Assembly (NCBI GenBank): GCA_947650285.1
Contig: CANTFL010001216.1
Location: forward strand, 186,001-250,000
DNA length: 64,000 nt
Direction: 5' to 3'
Source of the DNA: Hyaloperonospora brassicae
Taxonomy: Eukaryota; Oomycota; Peronosporomycetes; Peronosporales; Peronosporaceae
Below, piece by piece: positions 29,132 through 40,874 of this stretch. Below the pieces are notes generated by a model. The model was not told the DNA's origin, made no database searches, and saw nothing but the letters and a program-made list of their open reading frames with translations. Position 1 is the stretch's first letter. Each line of letters begins with the position of its first letter. The translations under genes were made by a program, and so were the position numbers.

Positions 29132-30505
29132 TTAAGCAATGTGCTTGACTTCGACACTCGAGTCGTTTCGACGTTTGCATTCGAGCTGAGGCTTGACCCA
29201 CTCTGGAGCTTTGCCGAAAGCATATACGGAACCGTTGACGACGATCGCCCCAATCGCGAACTGAGCCGTCGGCGTTTTGTCAAAGACGAAGATTGACATG
29301 ATGACGGAGAGCACTACAGCGATGGACGTAGCAAATGCTTTGAGAATGTTGTCAGCGTATTTCACGACTACAGCCGTAAGCAAGCCACCGAAAGCAGAGA
29401 GAGCGATGGCTGCCCATACCACGGGACGATAGCCATAGAAAAACCCGCGAGTCACGATCGACTCCAGATCATTGTACATGAGACCGCTGCCAGCTAGTGT
29501 CAATCCGAGAAAACACAACTGCACGTTGCGTTCCCATAAAGTGGTCGTGGACCCAACGCCTTTCAGAATCTTTTCAAAGTACACGCCAGCAAAGCCCGAG
29601 CAGACACAGGCCGCCACCACCGCCAGCAGCCCCTTCGTCGTACTCGATACTGTTCGATCGGTTTTCAGGGTGCCAGCAGCTGGTTCCCCGTCCAGCTGCA
29701 CGAGTGCGACGCCTATCATGAGCATCACAATGGCCACCCACTGCATCATCAGCACTCTTCTCCGCAAGATGATGACGGAAAAAATGGTCGTGGTGAGGAT
29801 CTTGAGCTGATACAGGACTTGGAAAGTGGGTGCGTCCAGGTTCGATACGGCCACGTACTGCAAATTGTTTTGGACGACGTAGAGCATCGCCGGCACACTC
29901 ACGCGCAGCAGCTCACCTGCGTTGGTGATGGCACGAAAGGAAGCGCCCATGCGTTTCCGCCGCTGCAGCTGGTCAAGTGCACTGAATTCCTGCAAGAACA
30001 GAGACGTCAATCAACCATGTCAAAACCTTCATGATTGCACCAACGCGTCAGATGCACATTGTGCTTACAACACTTCCTAATTTGGGCTCTTCGAGGGAGA
30101 GACCCATACAGACATCTTAGCGCAGTCATAACGACCGAATCGACAGTCTGATCCTCGTCACATTGTGCATACAACGATACGCACATAACTACAAAGATAT
30201 ACAATGATACACGATACATTTATAGACACGCGTACATACAAAGACACATACAACGACACAAAGATCGATCATACAGACATACATACGTACATACAGAGAT
30301 ACCGGCCGGACGCCATACGTACATAGCTGAGCACGGCAACGCACGTGAGTAGCTTCAGAGCCTCCCCAATGAACACGGCCGTGGCGGCATTAAAGCGCGG
30401 ATGGTCGCCCACTCTCGAAAGTCGCATCAAGATGGCCAATAAACTGTTCTGGACGCACAAGATGCACAGACTCGCAAGTTTCAGCGTCGACGGAGAGACT
30501 GTCAT
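29132..30505 (-). CDS. SLC35A-family nucleotide-sugar transporter (two exons)
   Basis: Exons 30505-30323 and 29989-29132 are joined in phase 0 by a 333-bp GTACGT..CAG intron, about 346 residues. These Golgi or ER antiporters import UDP-galactose, UDP-GlcNAc or CMP-sialic-acid-type sugars in exchange for the nucleoside monophosphate. Exon 1 gives TM1 (TLKLASLCILCVQNSLLAIL) and TM2 (AAVF..LKLLTCVAVLSY). Exon 2 gives the diagnostic SVPAMLYVVQNNLQYVAVSN, PTFQVLYQLKILTTTIFSV, GFAGVYFEKILKG, NVQLCFLGL, GGLLTAVVVKYADNILKAFA and SIVLSV-type final helices, for about ten TM segments. The PA-YxxQNNL and YADNI(L/M)K(A/G)FAT(S/A) motifs are typical of SLC35A1/2/3. Sugar specificity cannot be read. The ATG chosen is the first after in-frame low-complexity sequence with no further TM. 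Confidence 0.9.
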
Positions 30506-30742
30506 GCGTCGCTCGTCAATTACTTTGGGACTTTTGTCTCGCCGAACGCGCTGTGTCGAACGCTCAGTGCGTGCGTCAGATTGATGTGCACCACCGCAAA
30601 TGAACAATCGTCGCGCGATGTGCTCTCGACAACTAACGTTCGTAGTTGCGTTCTGTTTCTGTGGACCACACTGTGCCGTACCCCATCGTGTGGCCGGAAA
30701 AAGGCCACTCCATTCCCACCGGCGCGTCTTGTCGAGACGCCA
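30506..30742. promoter_or_regulatory. 237-bp divergent promoter region between SLC35A and RFC1
   Basis: The two genes are transcribed away from each other from this interval, so it should contain both 5' UTRs and promoters. No proven core element is marked. It holds overlapping open frames on both strands that I read as chance. Confidence 0.5.
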
Positions 30743-33700
30743 ATGGACATCCGCTCGTTCTTTCGACACAAAGCGCCGAGCAACAGCACCAGCAGCAGCA
30801 CGAGAGAGCGCGAGAGCCAAAGCAGTAGCAGTGGCACGAAGCACAGGGCGGAAGTAGCGAAACGTACGTAGTTGCGGACGCTCTTTTCTTCTCTCGGTGT
30901 CGGCTCTTTGTTGTTTCTGTACCCACGTGGCGGTTAGCTCACGTCGCTCGATTCGTTTGTATTGCGTTTGGCAGATGCAACAAAAGAAGCGGAGCCAGAG
31001 CCGACACCGCCAGTACGTCGGTCGACTCGTAACACTGTGAAACACAATGTGGTTGTGCTGGCCGAGAGCGACGAAGACGAAGACAGTGACGACGTTGACC
31101 GCATATGTGGTCGTGTAGTCACGAAGCAGCAGCAGCAGAATCAGGAGAAGAAGTTGGAGAGGGAGAAGAAGAAGAAGAAGGAGACAGTGACGAAACAGAA
31201 GACGAGAAAGACGAGGGCAATTGACTCTGACTCGGAGACGAACTCGAGTGACGATACGATGCTGGACGTCGAGCGCGATAGCAAAGTGCTGACATCGAAG
31301 CGACTGCGTCGTGGAGATGCTACCGCTGAAAAGACGCCACAAGTGAGGCTGAAAGTAGCGGTGGATAAAAAGACGACGGGTAGCCGACACGTTGCCGCTT
31401 CGACCTCTAGTCGCGCACCTGCTACCGATGAGCTGGACGAAGCGATTGTGACGCAAACATGTGGTTTGGAACACGTGCCAAACCCTTGCTCGGGCAGTCT
31501 GGATGGAAAGACGTTTGCCTTCTCGGGCGTGCTAGAAAACTTGTCGCGCGAGGCTGCGGTGCATCTTGTAAAGAGCTGTGGTGGGTCTGTTGTGAACAGC
31601 GTGACACGCAATACGATGTATCTCGTGATTGGCGCTACGCTGGAACAAGGTGGGCGGGTACTGGAGGGAGCCAAGTATAAGGAAGCAGTAGCGAAGAACG
31701 TGCGCGTTTTGACCCAGAACGAGTTCTACAATCTCATTGCAGAGGCATCGGCCGCTCAACAGGCGCAGGATTTGGCAGCGGATAAGGCGAAATTGAAGTC
31801 AAAAACTGCCACCGCGTCTTCGAAGTGCAAGATCAAATCGGATGCGTACGTTGTGGCGCGTGGCACTCAGTGCTGTAATGTGTACAAAAGGTCTCACAAA
31901 ATTGCTTCTGTTCGTGTCGTATGATAGGTCGATCAATCAAGAGCTATGGACTGACAAGTACAAGCCTCAAACGCTGGACCACATGATTGGCAATACTGAG
32001 CTAGGCAAGAAGTTGAAGACGTGGCTGTTGGACTGGGAAGCGATGCACGTGAAGGGAACGAAGAAAGTACCGTTTTCGGCAAAGCTGGCCGAGAATCGTG
32101 GAGCAAAGACTGTGCTTTTGTCGGGTCCTCCCGGTATCGGTAAGACTACGATTGCGAATCTAGTTGCTCGCGAGTGTGGATTCGAATGCACCGAGCTGAA
32201 CGCGAGCGACACCCGTAGCAAGAAGATGCTCCAAACTGGTCTCAAAGACGTGTTGGGCACCCAAGCACTCCAATTTGGTATGGCCACGGGTAAAAGCAGG
32301 CAGCAAAACATGCACTTGGCGCGTCGTGTCGTCATCATGGATGAAGTGGACGGCATGTCTGGCGGTGATCGCGGCGGTACGGCCGAACTTATCCAGCTGA
32401 TAAAGAAATCGAAGACTCCGATTATATGCATTTGCAACGACCGCCAGAGCCAGAAAGTGCGATCTTTGGCAAACCATTCATTTGATTTGCGTATGCGTCG
32501 TCCGACCAAGATACAAATTGGTAAGCGACTGATGGAAATTGGTTTGAACGAAGGTTTGCACATGGAGAAGAACGCGATTGAAGAAGCTGCCGATCGATGC
32601 GGCAATGACATTCGGCAGTTGCTGACGCAGATGCAGCGATGGCGACTCACTACCACTAGTATAACGTACGCAGACTTGGTGAATCCGTCCTCTCAGCATA
32701 ACAAGGACGAGAGTTTGCGACTGAACCCATTTAGCGCAACACAACAGATATTCCGGCGTGATGTGTCTTTCGAAGCAAGAAATGAGGCTTATTTCGTCGA
32801 TTATGACTTAATGCCGCTGATGGTTCAGGAGAATTATATTCAGAGTATCATGAATAACCGGACGTCGTCGGACGAGAATTTGGAAGCTGCGATGTACGCA
32901 TCGGAGTTCATCTCAGAAAGTGATCTACTGAACACGTACGTTCGGGTGGACCAGCGCTGGGACTTGCTGACGAAACAGGCGGCGATGAACGTCGGGGCTT
33001 GTGTATACTCGGCTGGATTCATCGGCCACCCCGAGTTTTCCAAGTACGTATTGCATTGGCAGGACGTATGGCGGACTTGCTGTCGTTGACAACTTCCTTT
33101 GTGTTCGTGCAGATGGTTGGGAAAGAACTCCACAGCTTCCAAGTCAAAGCGATTGTTGAGTGAGCTGTCAGTCCGAATGAGATCACATGCTTCCGGATCC
33201 CAAGAAGGTTTGTGCTGTGCTTGTGTGATAAGTATGCGTTCACCGTTAATGATTCACATCGGATTTCTGTTGTATATGCAGTCATCCGTCTCGACTACGT
33301 GCCGTACATGAAAGAGATACTTCTACACAGGCTGTTATCAGGGGATGATGTACGTTTGGCTACCTTGACGCTGTACAGGATTTGGAATTTGTGGGAGCTC
33401 ACGCGTGTACAATGATGTCAACTGCTTGTTTAGAACTTCCACGAGGTGGTTGAACTGCTAGATGAGTGTGAGATCACACGCGAAGACCTTACAGAGTCAA
33501 TGGAAAGTTTCAAGTTTCCTGGTGTGAAGCGCCACTCGTACTCGGACCTTGACTCGAAAGCAAAGACGGCGTTTACGCGAATGTATGCGCAAGGCTTCTT
33601 ACTGCTGCCTGTGTGGTTTGTATCTCGCATGCGAACTGACGCACTGATCTATCGTTCCATTGCCGTTGTGGACAAATAGGTACAACAAGTCTTTCCACAA

Positions 33701-33947
33701 GTCCCAAGCAATAGTGGAGTCGGTTCTTGGTTCAAGTACCGTCAAGAAGGGACGAGGGCAGGCTAGTGCCGTGAAGGACGAGGAGAACGGTCTGCCTGTG
33801 CCGTCAGACGCTGAAAGTGAGCCGGACGACGAAGTGGATATTAGCAAATTCCAAAAGAAAGCGCGTAGCAGTGCGAAGCGCAAGACTGCTGCTGCTACAG
33901 AAAAGAAGGCGGCACGGAAGGCGCCAGCAAAGAAGCGCCGCTCCTAG
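30743..33947 (+). CDS. RFC1: Replication factor C large subunit (seven exons)
   Basis: RFC1 is the large subunit of the clamp loader that opens PCNA and loads it at primer-template junctions. Exons 30743-30863, 30975-31845, 31928-33043, 33113-33207, 33282-33349, 33434-33582 and 33680-33947 keep one frame through every GT-AG junction (introns 69-111 bp), about 895 residues. The start MDIRSFF matches the usual RFC1 N-terminus. A Lys/Glu/Asp-rich region follows, then a BRCT domain at about 215-297 (GKTFAFSGVLENLSREAA, SCGGSVVNSVTRNTMYLV). The AAA+ module begins with LWTDKYKPQTLDHMIGN. Walker A is GPPGIGKTT (from residue 397), Walker B is VVIMDEVDGM (469-472) and sensor 1 is IICICNDRQSQKVRSL. The RFC1 C-terminal domain ends TAFTRMYNKSFHK and a basic tail KKRRS. 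Typical length and order; no defect seen. Confidence 0.95.
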
Positions 33948-36074
33948 TTTGACAGATGCTGCGCTGTGTTTGAACGTGCAAGTCTAGCAGTGATTGATGA
34001 TACGTGTCGATACATTTGCTGACTGGCTGATGGGGTGATTGCCCACGATTTTCTGTCATCTACGGTGCAGGATCAAAGTCAGTGCGATACCAAGTGGGCA
34101 ACTTTGTCGCGATAAGGACGCATGAAGACGACGCATTTGCTGAAGCTGCTTGGAGGATCGCACTCGTGTTTTCCACTGTCCGCATGTGATGAATCATAAG
34201 CAGTCCAGTCTGAAGAGCGACTCGTGAACGCGCTGGGTTGTCGGAGGACAGATCGAGTCAGATGCATGACGTCTGGGGACCGGAAGTCAAATTCGATCAA
34301 CGTGCAGGCTGCAAAGTGGGATGCTCTGCCGCTGGCGCACCGAGAGCACAAATGTGAGAAGACGGGAAGCTAGCAGTTCTGGACGTTCATACTGCAGGCT
34401 CAGTATGTATGGCAGATCCAAGCTGTTCATGGGTATTGTATGTGAGGCCGCTTGATGTTATCGCAACTTTGCGGTCCCAGCACTTGGCTCGTACGTTCGT
34501 TTATGTAGTGCTGACACTCGCGGGCTAGCAGGCAACATGATGGCCCAATTTGCTTGCGAGCAAGGTCCGTCGATCCCGTAGCCGCACTATCGGAAACTGT
34601 TGTATCGACATCAAAGGTTTGTGTGCAACGAAATAGTTAGTGAATGCAGGAAGCAGATTGTTGATCTGGAAATAGATCGAGGACGCGATGGCTTTCATCA
34701 TAAGCATCAATTTGTTCTCGGCTGACGTTGCAACCATTCGATGTCGTTGCTCAACATCAACAGACTGGATGTACCGAAGAAGCACCCGACCTGCTTTGTA
34801 ACATCTTATCAAAGAACGCTCCGAGCCCCAGTTGTGCATCAGTCCTTCTATCCCTTGTCCACTCTGATACGGTAGTAGCCATTTACTTGGACTGTGCTAA
34901 GTTTGTCATGAATCAAGAGAGATGATGTTAGCGTTGCTCCTCACGCACAGAACACCGTTGAAGTCACTGCTCGAGCGATAGAAGCGAACCCTTTGGCTTG
35001 CGTCTGTTGCGGCTTCTTCCCGACTCACTCAAGTATTGTTGTATCGCTATCCCAGTGGCTCGAGATGAGGTGTGGCCGTCGCCCGATCAAGCAAGCGCCA
35101 CTCAGATGCAACGACTACTACAAACTGCCCAACGTGTCTCCGTTGCACGCAGGCATGCAAGTGGAGGCTGACAATCGAAAAGGGAGTTATGACAAACAGG
35201 ATGTCAGCCGGCTTTTCTGTAAACCTGTCGGCTCTTGCAAGCAGGTTGACCTCAAGGCGATGTGGCCGATGGTTTATGGTACTGCGTCCTCATTCTTGCG
35301 CAGCCCAGTCATCACCCATCCATCATCGGCTGAGTCAGAATGGTGTTTCTCGTGCAGGTGAGAATGCTGTGTTGGCTTTGCTAAGCTCATCGATCATCGA
35401 TCACGAATTCGGCTGCGTGCAGCACAGAAGGAGGTACCGATTGCGAATACGCTCATGTACATGTTGATGGTATCCGAAGCCCTCGCTTTTGTAGGGCTCG
35501 ACCACTTCTCGAAAGCCACTGCATGACTACGTTCACGATGTACCTCATACATTTGCCGACGCTACGAACGCTCGATTGAGGTCGGGTTGACCTTCGACGT
35601 CTCGCCACATCAAGCCAAGTGTCGTAACACGATGGAGCCCCTTTTGCAGAAAACTGAGACGCAAAGAGGACGTGTCTGCCCTCTCCAGCCAGCAGCAGAT
35701 GGACCAAGAAGTAAGTGTCGTTGAGGTCGGAGGTGCAGCAAGAGGCACGTTGTACGTGTTTCTGGACGACATTGCTCATGTTTTGCACCTACATCCTCGA
35801 CGACCTCTTTGCACCAATATACCACTTGCAACGTCCCAAAGTGCTCGTTTGACCCACAGATGAAAGTTGACGAATTCACGAACATGGCGTCGATGATTCC
35901 CCATAGGGGTCTCGCCCAATTGTGCTGCTCGCGGGGTTTCTATTCGAAAACGACCAGATGTGGTCCACGTCCAACGTGCGCCACGCACATCACAGTGGGC
36001 CGTAGCTCCCCGTCCCGTTCCATCCGTCAGCCACGTGCGACAAGTCAGTCGATCAAGTCACGAGGCGACGCGAC
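33948..36074. other. Intergenic spacer of 2.1 kb, no convincing gene
   Basis: Several open frames of 60-130 codons occur on both strands (for example 34525-34839 minus and 34993-35361 plus). None shows a domain, and they overlap one another. The region may contain decayed transposon sequence, but I see no reverse transcriptase, integrase or terminal repeats. Confidence 0.5.
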
Positions 36075-37367
36075 ATGCCAACCGCCGAGTTCGACGTCGT
36101 GTGGCGCCACGACGCACTGGGGCTGCGCTTTACGCCCAATGAGAACGACCTGCCCGTCGTCTGCCAAGTGCCCCCGACCGCCTGTGCGGCTGTCCTGGCG
36201 TCCCCTCTGGCAGTAGGCGACGTGCTCGTGGCCTTTGACCTGCAACTCGCTGCGGCCTCTGGCGAAGCGATGCAGACAGTGCGAGCGTTCGACCAACTGG
36301 GAACTGTGTTGAGTCGCGCCGCACTGCCAGTGACGCTGCGCTTTCGGTCGAGGGAGAAGGAGACGCCCGTGCGAGTCGACGAGTGCGACGTTGCACACAG
36401 TTACGACTTTACGTGGAACGCGCACACGTCGCTGGGCGTGTCGCTGGCAATGGACCCGTGCTCGCTCTATGCGGTCATCACAATGATTGATCCTGCAAAG
36501 ATCTCATCAGCGCTCCAGGCGCTACGGCCCGTGCTGGGCGACGTGCTCGTTGCGATCTCACCTCACGCTGGTGACGGCCTCGCTACGCGTCTCGACGAGA
36601 TGCGCTTTGAGGACATTATCCGGACATTGCGTCAGTTCCCGCGGCCGTGTCGGCTCAGCTTTGCGCGACTTGTCGAGGAGACTTTGTCGGATGGGACGGA
36701 CGAAGACCGGAAGCCGCTCGAACGGCTGAAAGCAGCTCCTGGTTCTAGCGAAAGCAATGGCCAGTACCCCGGAAGGAGCACGTCGAGGCCGCCGTTTCTC
36801 AAGCGATCCGTGCAGCGGCCTTTGCCTAGCTTGAAGGACGGTGTACGTCCTGCGCGGAAGCTGGTTCCCATGTCGAATCGACAGAGCTTTCGCATTGACA
36901 AGCCGGTGCCATCTATGCTTTCATCGGGCGTCAGTCGACCGCACGCCGGGTCCACTTCTTTGGACGAGGGTCGACCGCATCGTGGATCGACTGCAGATGA
37001 TGACAAGGGGTTCTACACGGTCATGTTCAGCGGTGGCGCGGTGGGTCTGCAACTGCGCGACTGCTCGGAAGACGACAAGCACCTTGCGAAGGGCAACGAC
37101 AAGACCAACCGAACGAACGGCTATGCAGTGGCGATCCGGAGCGTGACGGACGTCAAGTCTGCACATGGATTGGAACTGGCGACGGCCGACGATCTGCTGA
37201 TGGCGATCGGCTCGAAGGATCTGCAGCACATGTCGTTTGAAGATGTGCGCAAGGAACTCGGCAGGATCCAAACGCCTACGCGATTGCTGTTCAAGAAACG
37301 CAAACGCGTTGTGGGCAACTCGGTGGCATCTTCGCTGGTCGACACGCTGCTGCTCTTCCTCATGTAA
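36075..37367 (+). CDS. Protein with three PDZ-like repeats
   Basis: Single-exon gene of 430 residues. Three repeats share a PDZ-like pattern: a strand with a carboxylate-loop-like x-L-G/V-[LV] (DALGLRF near 15, TSLGVSL near 118, GAVGLQL near 317), then GD-[VL]-L-[VM]-A-[FI], a helix, and a closing strand P-x-[RT]-L-x-F (LPVTLRFRSREK, PCRLSFARL, PTRLLFKKRKR). Repeats 1 and 2 are adjacent. Repeat 3 follows a Ser/Arg/Pro-rich linker of about 90 residues. No TM or signal peptide is clear; the last residues (VDTLLLFLM) are hydrophobic. PDZ domains bind protein C-termini and scaffold complexes. No partner can be inferred here. Domain assignment is by repeat pattern and needs a profile search. Confidence 0.7.
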   Translation: MPTAEFDVVWRHDALGLRFTPNENDLPVVCQVPPTACAAVLASPLAVGDVLVAFDLQLAAASGEAMQTVRAFDQLGTVLSRAALPVTLRFRSREKETPVRVDECDVAHSYDFTWNAHTSLGVSLAMDPCSLYAVITMIDPAKISSALQALRPVLGDVLVAISPHAGDGLATRLDEMRFEDIIRTLRQFPRPCRLSFARLVEETLSDGTDEDRKPLERLKAAPGSSESNGQYPGRSTSRPPFLKRSVQRPLPSLKDGVRPARKLVPMSNRQSFRIDKPVPSMLSSGVSRPHAGSTSLDEGRPHRGSTADDDKGFYTVMFSGGAVGLQLRDCSEDDKHLAKGNDKTNRTNGYAVAIRSVTDVKSAHGLELATADDLLMAIGSKDLQHMSFEDVRKELGRIQTPTRLLFKKRKRVVGNSVASSLVDTLLLFLM

Positions 37368-37770
37368 AGAGCCAGCAGTGCTGTGGGCGAACAAGCGATC
37401 GTCGCAATTCGTATCCTTACACCTGTGTGGAACGGGCGACTTGCACTGTCAAAACAATATGTAAATTCGTGCCGAGTGGCAGTTTCTCGTCCGCGACATT
37501 GATGCCACGCAATTGTATACATGCACACAACCAATTGCAGCTGATCGTCCGTCAAAAGTGACAATACGTGCACTCGCGTGCAGTGCCCGACCGTTCCACC
37601 TATTATCACCCAGTCGCGGCCTTATTTTCGGTCTCTTTATCTCGCAAAATAACCAAAACATCCGCCCACCGCCGAGATCAACTGAAAACAAAACAAAAAA
37701 CCCCCGCCAAGCGTCGAGATAAAATCCGCTTTTCTCCACCGGCGCTGCTGATAATAGCACGACGACCTAC
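37368..37770. other. Spacer, no gene seen
   Basis: 3' flank of the PDZ-like gene and upstream region of the RING gene. A-rich near 37685-37710 (AAAACAAAACAAAAAACCC). No supported frame. Confidence 0.55.
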
Positions 37771-38872
37771 ATGCCCGAGCCCTCCGAGGCGGCCCCCATG
37801 CCCCGCAACGAAGAGAGCGTCGCGCTGCGCTCGTCGGGCCCCAGCGACAGCGCCACCACTGCACTGCCGTCTCCTTCTCGCGCGCGTCTGCTCGCAAGCG
37901 CCGGCGTGGGCAGCGGCCCCAGCGCCCCAATCGAAGCGCACGCCGTGCGGCTCAATGTGCTCAACAGCAGTGTCCAGGAAGCCCGCGAGGCGCGGAACTC
38001 GCGGCTGATCATGGGCGCAATCTCATTGGTCAATATCCCTCAGATCCTCGCGGCCAGCGTCATTCTCGCGTCTTCTTGGCAGAAAGAGACGCTGTGTTTT
38101 CGCATCCAAGTGTGGGTCCTGCTCCATACGGTGCACCTCACGCTCACGCTACTGCTCGAGTGGACGCTCTATTATTTAAACTCGGCCCGCAGTAATCGGG
38201 CAATTCGGCTGCGCGAAGAGCACATGACGTCGCTGAGTCAGCTCAAGTACGGACTGGACCTGGCGGGCCTCTTTTGGTTCCTCGTGGGCAACATGTGGGT
38301 CATTAGCGACGGCGCGCGCTGCGACGACGGGTCGACAATGTACCAACTGGCGCTGTGGATGATCATCATCTCGTACGCAAAGATCTTTCTGCCGTGTTTG
38401 CTGCTGCTGGCGCTGCTGCCGATCCTGTGCTTTTGTCTCCCGTGTGTCATTCGACTGCTCAATCGACTGCAGGACCCGATGAGAGGCAAAGGAGCGACGA
38501 AAGAGGCGAGAGCTCTTGTCTTGTGTTGCTGCTGCGTTGTGATGTAGCATTGTGTTGGGTTTGCTAACGCGATGTGCTGATAATGTGGTGTGGCATATCG
38601 ATGATCTGCAGCTGATTGACCAGATTGAGACCAAGACGTTTGCGCCCAACATGTTCCCGCTCGAAGACGCATGCTGCTGTATTTGTCTGAACAACTACGA
38701 AGCCTCGCAGCTTCTGCGCGTGCTACCGTGCGGACACCATTTTCACAAAGAGTGTGTCGACGAGTGGTTGCTGGTGAACTCGACGTGCCCGACCTGCCGA
38801 AAATCCATATTTGACGCCGAAGCAGGCGATGCTGTCGCCACAAGCGAGGGAGACATGCTGCGGCGTGTGTGA
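37771..38872 (+). CDS. Membrane RING-H2 E3 ubiquitin ligase (two exons)
   Basis: Exons 37771-38517 and 38612-38872 are joined in phase 0 by a 94-bp intron (GTCTTG..CAG), about 335 residues. After a Ser/Pro/Ala-rich cytosolic N-terminus there are about four transmembrane helices (LIMGAISLVNIPQILAASVI, VWVLLHTVHLTLTLLLEW, LDLAGLFWFLVGNMWVI, IIISYAKIFLPCLLLLALL). A linker follows (LIDQIETKTFAPNMFPLEDA), then a C-terminal RING-H2: CCICLNNYE, LPCGHHFHKECVDEWL, STCPTCRK, with the C-H-H-C order of zinc ligands. Such ligases transfer ubiquitin from E2 to membrane or cytosolic targets. The layout matches the plant and protist multi-TM RING family in which the RING sits just before the C-terminus. The donor site is the only in-phase GT near the end of the first frame. 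Confidence 0.88.
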
Positions 38873-39502
38873 TGGCAATGACGTTCAACATAATATCACT
38901 TAATTGGTGTCGATCGCTGTACCTCTGTAGATGCGGGCTGTGTCAAAGAATCGTGTGTTGATACGTCCGAGTTCATCTGGACAAAGTTTCTGCCTGCATC
39001 CAATCGCGTATCGAAGCAGAATAGCATTTCGTTGCATGAGTCGTTGCACGCATGCGTATCAACCGTTGCAACCAAGTAGACGCATCATCGACAGACATGC
39101 ATAGACACGCACTCGCTATACTTCCAAAGACGCCATAAAGCTCAAGTTTCGAATCGAAAGAAACGTCACCGTCTGTTGATCACCAATTTCGATACAATAT
39201 GGGCAAAGCATTTGTGGACCACGACCGTGTGTTTCTTGCACAAAGAAGTCTCGTGCGACCACTCAACACGTAGATCTTGACAAATCCGATGCAATAATAT
39301 GTTGCTAGAAAAGTGCGGATAGCAGTAGCGGTAAGAAAGCAGCGAGCGTAGTTGCACGATAACCATGGGGTAAGCACACTAACACTTTCGTACAACAAGT
39401 TGCCAAGATGATTCCGAGATGGTTGAAGTAGAGTTTACACGGGTCAGCCGGCAAAAACTCTCACCTGGCAGTAAGCTTCATGGCTGTGGGGAATCAGTCG
39501 AC

Positions 39503-39519
39503 CCTCGTTTGAAACGAGG
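39503..39519. repeat. Perfect inverted repeat, 8-bp arms
   Basis: CCTCGTTT, one base, then AAACGAGG. It could form a stable hairpin in DNA or RNA. Nothing around it suggests a gene. Confidence 0.7.
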
Positions 39520-39784
39520 TAGGCCCGTTACATGATTTGCGTTTTTCCAGTATGGGTCGGTGATAACCCATTACTGACATGCCGCGACATAGCAATGGTC
39601 TATGTTCCATGCTCTGACAATAGCTCTGATTCTTACAAAACATGGCAATCTGCCAAGTGAAGAAGCAGCAAACGAAGGGCAACATCGATAAGGCTGCCGC
39701 AACTGAAAATGTGTGTTGGATTATCGTGGCCGTTCGAGCTTAGATTGACGATAGTTTCCTGCCACCTAGGCCTCACCGTTCTGT

Positions 39785-40069
39785 TTGGTCCTGCAGCTTG
39801 CTCTGCTGTACAGCCAACTTGAGGTCTCGATGTGTCGCAACTCGACCGCTTCTAGCGCAAACAAGTCAACCGACATATTGACGATCGAAAGTGGCGTTGC
39901 GGAGCCCCGCAAGACGTTGCATAGGACCGCGAGTATTACCAGTGCCTCACTGAATCACGCAGAGCAGAGTGTACCGATAGACGGTGAAAACATGCGTGAT
40001 AACGTTACTCTTCAGTCAGTTCGTAGATTTTCAGGTTTCATGACTGTAATTCAGTCACCAAGCCCCTAA
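39785..40069 (+). pseudogene. Open frame with hydrophobic N-terminus, possible remnant of a secreted protein
   Basis: The frame has no ATG at its start. It opens with a hydrophobic run (FCLVLQLALLYSQLEV), followed by a Ser/Thr-rich polar stretch of about 75 residues ending PSP-stop. This resembles a signal-peptide core and secreted tail, as seen in oomycete effector genes, but there is no RxLR-EER pair, no start codon and no cysteine pattern. The base before the hydrophobic run is CAG, so a missing upstream exon is conceivable. Low confidence. Confidence 0.2.
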
Positions 40070-40855
40070 AAACTACCAACAGCGGAGAGTCGACTTTCAT
40101 ACCAGCCGAAATTCTGCGTGTATACAGTAAAAGAACAGGCGCCTCGCCACCCGATAACGAATCAAAATTGAAGTAGTAGTCGTAAAGCATAAACAAGCTG
40201 ATCACGGACAAGGAGCATATCCGCGCGGTTTAGGTGCATAAACCCGTTCATTGCCCATCCGGATATGGGCAGCCACTTCCAACGTTTTCATCAGATCTGC
40301 CGGCACCGACGATGCCATATGAGCGATTGGACGTTCAGCAACACCAACTGGAGACAGGGGATCCACAGCTCAAGCCCACAATCAAGCACCAGTTAGATTC
40401 AACCACAACGTGACATTGCATACTGCTTCATTCGCGACATCCCCCCGCACTTGCGACCCCAGTAGGTGCACCAAAGCTCAAGGATGACAGGGTACATAAA
40501 TGTGATGAAGAAGCAGCAGTCAAGCCTTGAAATAGACTTGAAAAAATGCTAATTCGATGCGGAGATCACGAGGCTTATGACTTATGCTATGTTGATGTGG
40601 AATGGCAACCACCGGCTTTATGCGATGGTCATTTGTCATCGTGGCACAGCTCCAGATGTCGAAGTACCTTGTAGATCATGGATTGTCTTCGAACTACACT
40701 AGTTCGTGCAGGTCGATAATTTCAGTTGGTTGAGCTGTAAGCTGAGTGGTGTCAGCCAAGCGGGCTTCTTTCAACACCGAAGAGGATGAATATGATGTAG
40801 ACCTCTCACATCGAGTACATGCGATCTGTAACGTGGTGAGCCTGTTTACATGTCA

Positions 40856-40874
40856 TTGGCACGAATTGTGCCAA
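40856..40874. repeat. Perfect palindrome, 7-bp arms
   Basis: TTGGCAC, then GAATT, then GTGCCAA. About 25 bp downstream, GTTTAGCAAT near 40899 pairs with ATTGCTAAAC near 40970, so two inverted repeats sit within 130 bp. This could be the core of a small non-autonomous DNA transposon, but no target-site duplication was identified. Confidence 0.5.

Noticed and set aside
30506..31474. Extension of the SLC35A first exon far upstream (401-codon frame)
   Set aside because: The upstream part overlaps RFC1 exons antisense and has no TM content; the transporter starts at the Met directly before TM1.
34525..35788. Possible Copia remnants between RFC1 and the PDZ-like gene
   Set aside because: Short stretches looked vaguely pol-like but no RT, IN or RNase H signature could be confirmed.
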